Below the pieces are notes generated by a model. That model did no database searches, was not told where the DNA came from, and worked only from the letters and a program-made list of their open reading frames with translations. Source: Deltaproteobacteria bacterium (GTDB lineage: Bacteria > Desulfobacterota > Desulfobacteria > Desulfobacterales > UBA2156). From it: a stretch of 49,132 nt of DNA. Below are positions 7,835-16,517 of this stretch, piece after piece. Position 1 is the stretch's first letter; every line of letters starts with the position of its first letter. The position numbers were made by a program, and so were the translations under genes. The DNA lies in contig JAFDGC010000011.1 in NCBI GenBank assembly GCA_019309485.1, positions 1 through 49,132 on the forward strand, written 5' to 3'.

Positions 7835-9790
7835 ATGATGCAGGAATTCAAGACCGTCGAGGTAACCACCGATCTTTTGATCATCGGGCCTGGAATGGCC
7901 GGATGCGGCGCCTGTGTGGAGGGCGCCCACTGGGCTAAAGAAAATAATGTCAAGATCACCGTTGTGGACAAGGCGGCCATGGAGCGAAGCGGTGCCGTTG
8001 CCATGGGCCTTTCCGCTATTAACCAGTACCAGGGCGAAAACACCCCGGTCGATTATCTCAGCTATGTCCGCCAGGACCTGATGGGTCTTTGCAGGGATGA
8101 TTTGGTCATGGACATTTCCAGGCATGTCAACGGAACGGTCCACATGTTCGAGGGCTTCGGGCTGCCGATCTGGAAGGACCCGGATGGCAACTATGTGCAC
8201 GAGGGTCGCTGGCAGCTGATGATCAACGGGGAGTCCTACAAGGCCATTGTGGCCGAGGCCGCAAAGAACGCCATCGGGATGGACAACATCATTGAGCGGG
8301 TGTTCGTGGTGCAGCTGCTGCTGGACAAGAATGACAAATCCCGGGTGGCGGGCGCCATCGGTTTCAGCACCAGGGATCCGGAAATTTACGTGTTCAAATT
8401 CAAGGCCTGCATTGTTTGCGCAGGCGGCGCTGTTCATGTCTTCAGGCCCCGTTCCACCGGAGAGGGTCTGGGCCGGGCATGGTATCCGCCCTGGAACGCG
8501 GGGTCCAGTTCCTACTTGACCACGACAGCCGGTGCCGAAATGACCTCCCAGGAAGTCGTTTTCATTCCCGGCCGGTTCAAGGACGGATACGGGCCGGTCG
8601 GCGCGTGGTTCCTTCTGTTCAAGGCGTCGGCCACCTCGGCAACCGGTTTCAATTACATGGCGGAGGGTTTGGCGGAAGGCGGAGAGCTGCACAACTGGCC
8701 GCCCTATGGGAAGGTCAAACCGATCCCCACCTGTCTGCGAAACCATTTGATGATGATCGAGATGTATCAAAAAGGCGATGGGCCCATTTTCATCCACACG
8801 GACAAGGCCATTGCGAAACTCGCCGAAAAGGCGCCGGATGAAAAAACCTACAAGAAAGAACTCAAAAAACTGGAGGCCGAAGCCTGGGAAGATTTCCTCG
8901 ACATGACCATCAGCCAGGCGATTCTCTGGGCTTCAAAGGATGTTTTCCCGGAGGAAGGGCCTTCGGAGATCATGCCGTCAGAGCCTTACTTCATCGGTTC
9001 CCACTCCGGTGCATCCGGTGCATGGGTCAGCGGCCCCGAGGACATCCAAACTGATGGATCGAAGAATGAATATTTCTGGGGTTACAACCGAATGACCACG
9101 GTGAAGGGACTGTTCGCTGCCGGAGACGGCGTCGGGGTTTCGAGCCACAAATTCTCTTCGGGCTCGTTTACCGAAGGCCGGATCGCGGCAAAGGCAGCGG
9201 TAAAATTCTGCGTGGAAAACCCGGATATGCCGGAAGCGGACGGAGCGGAGGTGGAAAAACTCAAAGAGCAGATCCTTCTGCCGCTGAAGGTCTACGAGGA
9301 ACACAAGGGCTATACCACTTTAGGTACGGCCACAAAGAAGTACGACCTGCCGGTTGAAGAGGTTAACCCCAATTATATCACGCCTAAGATGGTCATGTTC
9401 CGTCTCAACAAGATCATGGACGAGTATGTCGCCGGCTGGGGATCCCAGTACAACTGCAGCAGCATCACGCTGAACATTGCTCTGGATCTGCTCAAACTGC
9501 TCAAGGAGGACCTTTCGAAGCTGGCGGCGCGAAACCTGCATGAGCTAATGCGGTGCTGGGAAAATATCCACAGGGTTCAGATCGCGGAAGCTCATACTCG
9601 GCACAAGCTGTTCCGTGAAGAGACCCGATGGCCCGGATATTACTACCGTTCGGATTTCAAAAAGATTGATGAGGACAAATGGGGCAAGGTGTTTGTCAAT
9701 TCGGTTTACGACGCTGAAAAAGATGAATTCACTATGCTCACCCGGCCCATCATTCATCTGGTCGACATCAAGGAAGTTGTGGGCATGTAG
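7835..9790 (+). CDS. aprA: Adenylylsulfate (APS) reductase alpha subunit
   Basis: The FAD-binding catalytic subunit has 651 residues, the usual family length. The dinucleotide-binding motif LLIIGPGMAGCGA is at residues 14-26. Family-typical stretches include RSGAVAMGLSAINQYQ, VCAGGAVHVFRPRSTGEG, LRNHLMMIEMYQKGDGP and GSHSGASGAWVSGPED, which holds the conserved active-site His region. GLFAAGDGVG and SGSFTEGRIAAK near 430 close the FAD site. It reduces APS to sulfite in the central dissimilatory sulfate pathway. A GGGAGGGGTGAGG site precedes two tandem ATGs (7835, 7838). No qmoABC or sat genes appear downstream, unlike many sulfate reducers; an unknown gene follows at 9890. Confidence 0.98.
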   Translation: MMQEFKTVEVTTDLLIIGPGMAGCGACVEGAHWAKENNVKITVVDKAAMERSGAVAMGLSAINQYQGENTPVDYLSYVRQDLMGLCRDDLVMDISRHVNGTVHMFEGFGLPIWKDPDGNYVHEGRWQLMINGESYKAIVAEAAKNAIGMDNIIERVFVVQLLLDKNDKSRVAGAIGFSTRDPEIYVFKFKACIVCAGGAVHVFRPRSTGEGLGRAWYPPWNAGSSSYLTTTAGAEMTSQEVVFIPGRFKDGYGPVGAWFLLFKASATSATGFNYMAEGLAEGGELHNWPPYGKVKPIPTCLRNHLMMIEMYQKGDGPIFIHTDKAIAKLAEKAPDEKTYKKELKKLEAEAWEDFLDMTISQAILWASKDVFPEEGPSEIMPSEPYFIGSHSGASGAWVSGPEDIQTDGSKNEYFWGYNRMTTVKGLFAAGDGVGVSSHKFSSGSFTEGRIAAKAAVKFCVENPDMPEADGAEVEKLKEQILLPLKVYEEHKGYTTLGTATKKYDLPVEEVNPNYITPKMVMFRLNKIMDEYVAGWGSQYNCSSITLNIALDLLKLLKEDLSKLAARNLHELMRCWENIHRVQIAEAHTRHKLFREETRWPGYYYRSDFKKIDEDKWGKVFVNSVYDAEKDEFTMLTRPIIHLVDIKEVVGM

Positions 9791-9889
9791 ACCCTTTGCT
9801 CCGGGGACCGGGCTCGAGGCCGCGGGTCCGAGTCCGGGCAGGCTCAGGGAGGACCCTTGCGGGGTCACCCCAAGCAAAGGAGTTGAAAA

Positions 9890-10237
9890 ATGTATGACGC
9901 GGACTGCCAAGGTCGAATGGTCGAGAGAGTGAAAGAGATCTATGTGGCGGTATTCCCAATACTGGTGAGTGAAGATCGGAAAGCCGAGGTCATATTGGCC
10001 GGCTACCAAAAAGACCCCAACATGCCGAATCGGTCGCTGGTCCGCGCAACCGTCGAAACGCATTCAGGGGCGGTGCAAGACCTCGTAGAGCTCTGCGATG
10101 AGATTGTTGAACAACAGGAGGAAATCGAATCCTATCGGTTGTTGAAATTCGATAAGGACGGCATCCATATCCTGAACCCTGAGGATTACCGGACATTCGA
10201 GCATAAATTTGACAATGTCGAATGCGGCTGGTGCTGA
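9890..10237 (+). CDS. Uncharacterised protein downstream of aprBA
   Basis: The 115-residue soluble protein is preceded by AAAGGAG nine bases before its ATG. It has an N-terminal alpha/beta stretch (VKEIYVAVFPILVSED), a helical acidic middle (QDLVELCDEIVEQQEEIESYRLL) and a C-terminal end VECGWC with two Cys. I do not recognise the family. It lies 99 bp after aprA, on the same strand and before a strong hairpin, so it is probably the last gene of the apr transcript. A role linked to APS reductase is possible from position only. Confidence 0.7.
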   Translation: MYDADCQGRMVERVKEIYVAVFPILVSEDRKAEVILAGYQKDPNMPNRSLVRATVETHSGAVQDLVELCDEIVEQQEEIESYRLLKFDKDGIHILNPEDYRTFEHKFDNVECGWC

Positions 10238-10293
10238 TGTGAAAATAACCCTGCCAGATACCTGGGTAATGCCATGCAGGTATCCTCCGCAGG

Positions 10294-10335
10294 CAGCCGC
10301 ACGAGCCTTCCTCTCGTGCGGCTGTTATACATTTT
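10294..10335 (+). terminator. Rho-independent terminator after the apr operon
   Basis: A perfect 12-bp stem, CAGCCGCACGAG (10294-10305) with CTCGTGCGGCTG (10313-10324), encloses a 7-base loop and is followed by TTATACATTTTG. It probably ends the aprBA-orf transcript. Confidence 0.75.
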
Positions 10336-10412
10336 GCACCCGGATTCATGCACACGGGTCAAAGGAAAAGGGATGCACGGTACGATGATGGACCATTTCC
10401 GGAGGCGAAAAA

Positions 10413-10667
10413 ATGACCGGGCGGAATGCCGATGGAAGAAATGAAAACTGGTTTGACCGGGGCTATCGTAAAGGCTTTGAATTCGCCTGGTACGAAGCGG
10501 ATTACGATGAACTGGCCGCCGTATCGCGCGCCGGTACGATACCGGTCAACTGGGACCTGTTTCGCGCCGAAATCCTGAATCGCCATCTGGCATCTCACTG
10601 CTTTGATTTTCAGGCATATTCCGCCGGTTTTGCCAAGGCATGCATGGACATTTTTGAACAAATCTAG
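10413..10667 (+). CDS. Small uncharacterised protein
   Basis: The 84-residue protein follows a clear CCGGAGG site nine bases before the ATG. It is rich in aromatic and charged residues (NWFDRGYRKGFEFAWYEADYDELAAV) and ends in CMDIFEQI. There is no signal peptide, membrane segment or metal motif. The pattern GY--GFEFAWYE resembles short helical hypothetical proteins, but I cannot assign a family. It precedes the SEC-C gene by 34 bp and is probably cotranscribed with it. Confidence 0.65.
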   Translation: MTGRNADGRNENWFDRGYRKGFEFAWYEADYDELAAVSRAGTIPVNWDLFRAEILNRHLASHCFDFQAYSAGFAKACMDIFEQI

Positions 10668-10701
10668 AGATCCCGGCGGAGAACGAAAGGAGCCGACATT
10701 C

Positions 10702-11994
10702 ATGGCCACGGGCAGCAACACTGCGCTCACCGCCCTTTCCGAGGCGGACCTTGAACCCCTTCTGGAACTGCTTCAAGGGGGGGACCCGGATGCGATTACC
10801 CGGAAAGCCGGCATCAGCAAAGCGCGTCTTTTCAAGATCCGTGATGATCTGCTGGCCCGGCGTGAACAGGAACGGGCCTTGGCGCCATCGGCGCCGTCAA
10901 AGAAAACCAGCAGAAATTCGCCATGCCCTTGCGGATCCGGTAAAAAATTTAAGCATTGCTGTCTGAACAGTGAACCGTCCAACGGTGAGGGCCCCTCCGG
11001 GAAGGCGGCCGAAAAGAAGCAGCTCATCCGTCACATCAACACGGCATTTGACATGCTGCGTATGGGGCAATATGCCAAGGCGCGCGGGCGCGCCGCTTCG
11101 CTGATCAGGCAATATCCCAATGAAGACCGGCTTCATGACATCCTGGCACTCGGTTATTGGTACGACGATGACTTCGAGCCGGCCATCGAGATCTGCAGAC
11201 GACGGCTGGCCGCCGCTGAATCGGAAAAAGCTTTCTTTATCCGACACGGCTTTTATCGGGACGCAAACGATCAGCAGCAGACGCTGTCCTACTACTACCC
11301 ACCACTGACCTGGCTGCAAAAATACTGGATCGTTATAAAGGCCAAGGACTACCGATCCGGATATCCCGTTGAGGAAAACGCCGAAGCGGTCGAACTTGTC
11401 ACAACACTTCAGACTGTGGACGATGCGACCCGATTTCCCAAACGGCAAGAACAGGGTCTCGTGCTTCGACGCAGTGCGATAAAAGAGACGCTGGACCGGC
11501 TCAAGGCCCTTGGTGCGGGTGCCATCCCTTATCTTCGGCCCCTGGTCGTCAAGTATACATGGGCCGGCCTTTTCGTGCCGGAGATCCTGTCGGTTTACCG
11601 GACCGAATCGGCCATGCGGACACTGATTGACATCTCCATGTTTGGCTTTTCCTATGCTTCCGGTGCCAGTCTCCATTACCTGGAGCAGATGGGGGATGCC
11701 GCATTGGGTAGTATTCAGGATGCGTTTTTACACGACAAAATGTTCGATCCCATCAAAACCGGCATTGTTTCCGTGCTCGGGAACATACGAACCCCTGCTG
11801 CCTATGAAATGCTGCTGACGCTATTGGATCACCGAAGCCCGCACATCGTCAATTGGGCCGGCGATGCGCTGGGAAAATTCGATAATCTCGACGCACTACC
11901 GGCGATGATGGCCGCAAGCGAACGGATCGGCGGCGAGAAGATGATTGAAAACGCGATTTTTCGGTTGACATGCCTGGCAAACAGCAACAGATAG
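10702..11994 (+). CDS. SEC-C motif protein with TPR-like and HEAT-like repeats
   Basis: From the ATG at 10702 (AAGGAG upstream) the protein has 430 residues. Near residue 75 it carries a SEC-C zinc motif, RNSPCPCGSGKKFKHCC, like the SecA C-terminal tail. Before it lies a possible helix-turn-helix (DAITRKAGISKARLFKIRDDLL). After it come two TPR-like helical pairs (AFDMLRMGQYAKARGRAASLIRQYPNE; ILALGYWYDDDFEPAIEICRRRL). The C-terminal third is HEAT-like (TAVSVLGNIR--AAYEMLLTLLDHRSP; VNWAGDALGKFDNLDALPAM). Stand-alone SEC-C proteins are often linked to translation or protein handling, but the role of this architecture is not known to me. Confidence 0.8.
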   Translation: MATGSNTALTALSEADLEPLLELLQGGDPDAITRKAGISKARLFKIRDDLLARREQERALAPSAPSKKTSRNSPCPCGSGKKFKHCCLNSEPSNGEGPSGKAAEKKQLIRHINTAFDMLRMGQYAKARGRAASLIRQYPNEDRLHDILALGYWYDDDFEPAIEICRRRLAAAESEKAFFIRHGFYRDANDQQQTLSYYYPPLTWLQKYWIVIKAKDYRSGYPVEENAEAVELVTTLQTVDDATRFPKRQEQGLVLRRSAIKETLDRLKALGAGAIPYLRPLVVKYTWAGLFVPEILSVYRTESAMRTLIDISMFGFSYASGASLHYLEQMGDAALGSIQDAFLHDKMFDPIKTGIVSVLGNIRTPAAYEMLLTLLDHRSPHIVNWAGDALGKFDNLDALPAMMAASERIGGEKMIENAIFRLTCLANSNR

Positions 11995-12000
11995 ACTCGG

Positions 12001-12261
12001 TCACCCTTCTCCGGAGAGCTTCGCCTTAAAACCCGTAAATTGGGAAGATTTTCGAATGTATTCGTTTACTGTTGCCATTGTGGTTTCATTGTCGCATACA
12101 ATCAGGTGGCAGTGGCACTTTCTGCCGCATTGCTCACAGAAGTAATCTTCATTGAGGGTGTTACCACATGCGCAATGGGGGATCATCTCCAGGGACCCGT
12201 TTTCCAAACGTGCCGAGTAGTAATCGCGAAACGATTTGTTCTTTTCTACGATTTCGGTCAT
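12001..12261 (-). CDS. Small Cys-rich (zinc-finger-like) protein
   Basis: The 86-residue protein has an excellent ribosome-binding site (GGAGGAG) eight bases before the ATG. Its middle is Cys/His-rich: CACGNTLNEDYFCEQCGRKCHCH, compatible with one zinc finger or a small metal site. It ends YIRKSSQFTGFKAKLSGEG. The gene converges on the SEC-C gene, with the stop codons only a few bases apart. I do not recognise a named family. It could be a small regulatory or ribosome-associated protein; this is only suggested by the zinc-ribbon look. Confidence 0.7.
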   Translation of the reverse strand: MTEIVEKNKSFRDYYSARLENGSLEMIPHCACGNTLNEDYFCEQCGRKCHCHLIVCDNETTMATVNEYIRKSSQFTGFKAKLSGEG

Positions 12262-12376
12262 GAGAATTGCTCCTCCGCTGGCGAATGGTTCCGTTGTGTT
12301 ACAGCACTATAGATCGGATCGATTAAAAATAGCAAGAAAAATATCGTACCGTTTAAACCGGCAAGAAAGATAAACG

Positions 12377-12643
12377 ATGAGCCCCGACACGTCACCGCGG
12401 TGTCCTCACTGCAGCCAAGAAATGAAAAAATGGCGGGTGCCTTTAGGCTCCACCTGGCCTGATGAATTCTTCTACGTCTGCTTCAACGACACATGCCCGT
12501 ATTTCATAAAAGGATGGGAACAGATGTGGGAAAAGATGGCAACCAGGGCCTCCTATCGCTGCCGACTTGATCCGGATTCCGGCAAATTCGTCCCCCTGCC
12601 GGTGTGGTCCACTGATGCCTTGAAAGACGATATCATTAATTGA
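12377..12643 (+). CDS. Ogr/Delta-like zinc-finger protein
   Basis: The 88-residue protein begins with a zinc-ribbon pattern CPHC, then CFNDTCPYFIKGWEQM, giving C-x2-C and C-x4-C pairs. Short proteins of this kind are commonly annotated as ogr/Delta-like zinc fingers after the P2-phage activator family. No phage genes accompany it here, so a host regulator or an orphan is equally possible. The ribosome-binding site is weak (AGAAAG). The 3' end overlaps the convergent gene remnant at 12636 by 8 bp. Confidence 0.7.
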   Translation: MSPDTSPRCPHCSQEMKKWRVPLGSTWPDEFFYVCFNDTCPYFIKGWEQMWEKMATRASYRCRLDPDSGKFVPLPVWSTDALKDDIIN

Positions 12644-12968
12644 AATCCCGGCGCACTGGTGCAGGATTTTGAATGTGAAGCGTATTTTCCCCGATCAGAA
12701 AAAAATGGAGCCACCGGCCGGCAAAGGCCATCAATTCGATATCGTTTGTTTGGAGCCGGATTCGCAACCCATCGTCAATTTTGAATCTTTGAAAAAAAGT
12801 ACTCTTAAAGATAAATTGCCGGAAGCTGTCCAGATTGTAGCAGGCCGCGTAAAACATCTTGCGTTGCCGGTCGTTGAGTATGTTCTTGATTCTCAGCGAA
12901 TTTCCGGGCATGATCGCAATAAATTCTCGGTTGAAACGGTCATACTCTGAAAGCTCTTGATCCGCCAA
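12636..12968 (-). pseudogene. Partial duplicate of the YkgJ-type gene (C-terminal part only)
   Basis: The 110-residue frame starts at a TTG with no good ribosome-binding site, and an in-frame stop lies just upstream. Its sequence parallels the last 110 residues of the neighbour at 13019: ILNDRQRKMFYAACYNLDSFRQFIFKSTFFQRFKID here, against the neighbour's ITNRQIQDMYYMACYDSDRFRRFVLESTFLDRFDVT. Both then continue with ALKTDDVAL/IRLQTNDIELMAFAGRWL-like segments. The N-terminal Cys cluster is missing. The simplest reading is an old tandem duplication whose 5' half was lost. An intact short gene expressing only the helical tail cannot be excluded. Confidence 0.6.
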
Positions 12969-13018
12969 CGATCAAACCGGAATTTGACATTCGCTTCTGA
13001 GAGGGCGCATCGTCTCGA

Positions 13019-13825
13019 TCATTCGATGCCAAGTTCCCGCTTTTTGGCGGCCAGGACATTCGGCTTGACCTTGAGCGCCTGCTGGGCAAGCAGTCCGTAT
13101 TCCAGCCATTGGAGCGCAAACCGGTGGAGTGCCACATCGTCGGTTTTTAATGCCGCCACCACCTCCGGTGTCACATCGAAACGGTCCAGAAATGTACTTT
13201 CCAGCACAAACCGTCGAAAACGGTCCGAATCGTAGCAGGCCATGTAATACATGTCCTGGATTTGCCTGTTGGTGATCTTCTCCCGTAGCAGGCGCGGGTT
13301 GTTGGTGATATTTTTAAACAGCGTTTCCATTTCAAGGTATTGTGAAATCCCCTGCGAATCGATCCATTCAGAAACGGTCCGGTCGATGTCCGCATCGAAA
13401 CCCCGACAAAAGGGAACGTCCATCACCGAATAATAGGCTTTACCGGCCTTTTCGGTGATTTTAGTGCTTTCCGGCTGAAGCGGATATATGCGGCAGGCCC
13501 AGGGGCGGTGCGTATAAATGGTGCACCCGTTTCGGGTGACAAACGGGCAGCGCTTTGTCTCATCCACCGCCATCTTGAGGGCAACAACCGGAAAACCCGC
13601 GTCCCCGATCATTGCAACCGTGTAATCGGCCAGAAATTTTTCCGATGATATGCCCAATGCGTTTTTCATCCGGATGATATCATAGGGCGTCAGAAAAATC
13701 GTGATGTCCCGGCAGCAGCGGGTGAAACACGCCCGTTCCGGCCGGCATTCAAACCGAAAAATGTCTTGCGGACCCAGTACTGTCAAACCTCCGGGATTTT
13801 TTTTCATCTCTGCCGTTTTCGTCAT
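13019..13825 (-). CDS. YkgJ-family cysteine cluster protein
   Basis: The start is set at the ATG at 13825, which follows AGAGGTAA; an upstream ATG at 13906 lies inside the preceding regulator. The 268-residue protein has the YkgJ/CxxCxxCC-type Cys pattern: FECRPERACFTRCC at about 25-38, then CPFVTRNGCTIYTHRPWACRIYPL. These Cys are presumed to bind zinc or an Fe-S cluster. The C-terminal half is helical and is the part duplicated at 12636. It follows the sigma-54 activator by four bases, so the two are cotranscribed. Molecular function in this family is unknown. Confidence 0.85.
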   Translation of the reverse strand: MTKTAEMKKNPGGLTVLGPQDIFRFECRPERACFTRCCRDITIFLTPYDIIRMKNALGISSEKFLADYTVAMIGDAGFPVVALKMAVDETKRCPFVTRNGCTIYTHRPWACRIYPLQPESTKITEKAGKAYYSVMDVPFCRGFDADIDRTVSEWIDSQGISQYLEMETLFKNITNNPRLLREKITNRQIQDMYYMACYDSDRFRRFVLESTFLDRFDVTPEVVAALKTDDVALHRFALQWLEYGLLAQQALKVKPNVLAAKKRELGIE

Positions 13826-13829
13826 GACA

Positions 13830-15176
13830 TTACCTCTGATATTTTTTTTCGATTCCATAGGCGAGCATTTTTCGGCGAAGGGTGTTTTTGTTGATGCCAA
13901 GCTCACGAGCGGTGATCATCTTTTTCCAATTGTTCCGGTGAAGGGCTTGCACAATTGCGTTTTCTTCGATTTCTTTCAGGCTTCTGCCGCGGTTGGCGAT
14001 CTCCGGATTGATTTCCAGCAGAATTTTTTCCGGAAGATGCTGCAGGCCGATCAACTCCTCTTTGCACAGGACAAAGGCGCACTCTATGGCATTTTCGAGT
14101 TCGCGAACATTCCCGGGCCAGTCATAGAGCATCATTGCCGCCATCGTTTCCTGTGTCACCCCCAGTATTTCCTTTTTCTTCAGATTATTGAAGCGACGGA
14201 TAAAATGATCTACAAGGAGCGGGATGTCCTCTTTTCTCTCAGCAAGACTGGGCAGCGTCAATTTCATGACATTGACACGAAAGTAGAGATCTTTTCGAAA
14301 TCTTTTTTCTTCCACCATCCGGTCCAAATTTACGTTGGAAGCCACAACCACCCTGGCGTTGGTTTTAACCGGTTTTACGGCTCCCAATGGTTCGATAATT
14401 TTGTCCTCCAAAACGCGCAGCAGTCGAGTTTGCAAAGATTGAGGTATATCACTGATTTCATCCAAAAAAATAGTTCCGTTCTGGGCGCGCTCGAATCGCC
14501 CGGGTTTATCCGTTTTGGCGTCGGTAAATGCACCTGCCCTGTAACCGAAAAGTTCCGATTCGATCAAGGTATCGGGCAGGGCGCCGCAATTAACGGGTAC
14601 GAACGGGCCATTTTTTTTGCAACTGTTGTTATGAACAGCCTTGGCCAGCAGCTCTTTGCCCGTTCCAGTCGCTCCCTCGATCAGCACCGTGCAGTCGCTT
14701 TCGGCAATCAGCGGAAGTGTTGAAAAGATCTCCAGCATCTTTCTGTTTTTGCTTACCATATTTTCAAACGAGTGATCCTCGTGGAAGGATTTGTGCATCA
14801 TGCTGGTACTGGCCAGGTCTCTGAATGTTTCGACTGCGCCGATCATCCGGCCCTTTGGATCTTTTAGGATAGTAGCGTTGACAGTTATGGGAATTCGCTT
14901 GCCGTCCTGGCGGATCATGTAAACTGGCACATTGAAAAGCGGCTTGATGCCCTTCAGTGCTTTTAGGATCACGCAATCAGTCTCGCAAATATTGGTGCTG
15001 AAGATCTTAAGGCAGTGTTTCCCGATGGCCTCCTCCCGGGGAGTTCCCGTGATTTTTTCGGCGGCCCGGTTAAACGACGTGATTCGCCGCTCGAGGTCTA
15101 CAGTAAAGACCCCCTCCGCAATGCTGTCAAAGACGATATTGCAGCCCTGTTTTATGAAGTCAATCGGTTCGGCCAT
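13830..15176 (-). CDS. PAS-domain sigma-54-dependent activator with variant GAFTDA loop
   Basis: The 448-residue protein has an N-terminal PAS domain (IVFDSIAEGVFTVDLERRI to about 120) with the Cys pattern KHCLKIFSTNICETDC. An AAA+ domain follows (Walker A GATGTGKE, Walker [11 protein letters not shown], sensor [12 protein letters not shown]), then a Fis-type HTH at the end (ITARELGINKNTLRRK). The sigma-54 contact loop reads GAFTDA where GAFTGA is usual. There is no receiver, so the PAS domain probably senses the signal directly. GAGG precedes the ATG. It is cotranscribed with the YkgJ gene. Candidate targets nearby are the weak sigma-54 site at 19423 and the thioredoxin/OYE operon; this is inference. 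Confidence 0.92.
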   Translation of the reverse strand: MAEPIDFIKQGCNIVFDSIAEGVFTVDLERRITSFNRAAEKITGTPREEAIGKHCLKIFSTNICETDCVILKALKGIKPLFNVPVYMIRQDGKRIPITVNATILKDPKGRMIGAVETFRDLASTSMMHKSFHEDHSFENMVSKNRKMLEIFSTLPLIAESDCTVLIEGATGTGKELLAKAVHNNSCKKNGPFVPVNCGALPDTLIESELFGYRAGAFTDAKTDKPGRFERAQNGTIFLDEISDIPQSLQTRLLRVLEDKIIEPLGAVKPVKTNARVVVASNVNLDRMVEEKRFRKDLYFRVNVMKLTLPSLAERKEDIPLLVDHFIRRFNNLKKKEILGVTQETMAAMMLYDWPGNVRELENAIECAFVLCKEELIGLQHLPEKILLEINPEIANRGRSLKEIEENAIVQALHRNNWKKMITARELGINKNTLRRKMLAYGIEKKYQR

Positions 15177-15447
15177 TTGCCTCGAGGTTCGGCAGCCAGG
15201 TTATAAAACGACTTATTGTTAAACCACCCGATCTTTTAATAAGCCACACCCTCATGAAGTTGGTTTCCTGGGTGAAAGGAGCGTTCAATATAGATGAGCC
15301 AATTAGAACACCAGCGGCAAAACAGATGAAATAGATGGTATTTCGGCGGCCCCACGACTCAAAGCGCCGGATGACATATATACCGATGCTGGTTACTGCA
15401 GCGGCCATCAAACTGCTAGCAAGCGCTATCCAAAATATATTTTCCAT
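15160..15447 (-). pseudogene. ZIP-family metal transporter, N-terminal fragment
   Basis: The first 50 or so residues (FWIALASSLMAAAVTSIGIYVIRRFESWGRR, then YFICFAAGVLI) match the start of ZIP (zinc/iron permease) transporters, which normally continue with SVSFLHIIPKSF. Here the sequence departs right after AAGVLI and stops after 95 residues, overlapping the start of the next gene. The remaining transmembrane helices and metal-binding His residues are gone. It is probably a truncation by insertion, consistent with the transposase scar 100 bp away. Confidence 0.7.
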
Positions 15448-15563
15448 TAGAATTGCCGCCTGCCAAATAGCTAATATGAAGCAATATCAATGTAATTTGA
15501 ACGAGTGTTTCATGTCTCCCAAGTAGAATGCAAGACAGCAGAGAATTGAGGCGACACCGTTAA

Positions 15564-15698
15564 CGCTGGATCATTGAACGCACCTTCGGCGGATTCGGAT
15601 ATTATCGCCGCTTGTTGGTAAGGCATGAACGCCTTATCGAAATGTATCGCGCCTTCTTTCACCTCGCCTGTCTTATGATTGTCCTAAATCGGCTTTAA
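15564..15698 (+). pseudogene. IS5-type transposase C-terminal remnant
   Basis: After an in-frame stop at 15561 the plus strand reads RWIIERTFGGFGYYRRLLVR, then HERLIEMYRAFFHLACLMIV and a short NRL end with a stop. This is the C-terminal tail of DDE transposases of the IS5 group, including the catalytic Glu region (IERTF). Only about 44 codons remain and no inverted repeats are evident. Confidence 0.75.
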
Positions 15699-15761
15699 AA
15701 TGGCTTCTATCCAAAAACAAAGCGCGATATATGATATTATCTTCCACCACAGGAAGAGTGT

Positions 15762-16427
15762 CTAACCGGGTCGATCTGGGTGAAATCTTTGCGCCTGTTC
15801 TAAGAGAAGCGATTTTAACCGATCCAACGTCACTGAGTAGGGAACAATCGGAATTCCCATCCAGTCCGAGTATTCGAGAAACGCTTCCGGGTTTTGAGCC
15901 ATATAGCCATCCATAAAACCGATGCCGTCCAATACAATAGCCCCGCCTGTGTGTCGCGGAAAATTTTCATTCGCCAGTCCTCTATCCCATCCCTTGAAGA
16001 CCTTATGGCGGAATTGGATCCATCCCGGTGTCATCCACCAAACTTTTTCACCACCGGCGACTTCCCGGGCAATTGCTTCCCGTTCGATTTCACCTGCGAT
16101 CATATCCATACAGTGAGTGGCCTGAATTCGCGCCACACCAGGGCCTTGCTCTTCGATAATAGTCTGCATGGTCCGGGTCGGATTGTCGGCGTTCACATAG
16201 CAGAATTTCCCACCGTAAACTACGATCACCTTATCGGCTTTTTCCTTGGCCGCTTGAATCCGATTGATTAATTGTCGTTCCAGTTCATGGATGTCTTCAT
16301 GCAATCCCGGAGTGGTAAAATAGAACGGAACGATACCCAAGAACCCTTCTTTTTTCAAAAAATTCAATTCAAGGCTTAACGTTCCGCAGGAAACGATGGC
16401 GATATCTGAAAATGACATTACAGGCAT
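15762..16427 (-). CDS. DUF1638 family protein
   Basis: The 221-residue protein matches DUF1638: an N-terminal VSCGTLSLELNFL, the PGLHEDIHELERQLINRIQAA segment, KVIVVYGGKFCYV, ATHCMDMIAGE and MTPGWIQ. Two conserved Cys (in SCG and FC) and the ATHCMD His/Cys suggest a metal or cofactor site. In other genomes the family is often found near corrinoid-dependent methyltransferase genes. Here it is the last gene after a thioredoxin-like protein and an Old Yellow Enzyme homologue, 90 bp behind the latter. No reaction is known. Confidence 0.8.
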   Translation of the reverse strand: MPVMSFSDIAIVSCGTLSLELNFLKKEGFLGIVPFYFTTPGLHEDIHELERQLINRIQAAKEKADKVIVVYGGKFCYVNADNPTRTMQTIIEEQGPGVARIQATHCMDMIAGEIEREAIAREVAGGEKVWWMTPGWIQFRHKVFKGWDRGLANENFPRHTGGAIVLDGIGFMDGYMAQNPEAFLEYSDWMGIPIVPYSVTLDRLKSLLLEQAQRFHPDRPG

Positions 16428-16517
16428 GGGCGGGTCCTCCTTTTATATTTTCCCAAAAATCGACCGCAAGGAAAAACACCGACAGTGCCAATTCGGGAGA
16501 CAATGTGATCTCTGCCT

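Noticed and set aside
7817-8797. 326-codon minus-strand open frame across aprA
   Set aside because: It lies antisense to aprA and has no recognisable domain or ribosome-binding site.
13701-14723. 340-codon plus-strand open frame
   Set aside because: Antisense to the sigma-54 activator and the YkgJ gene.
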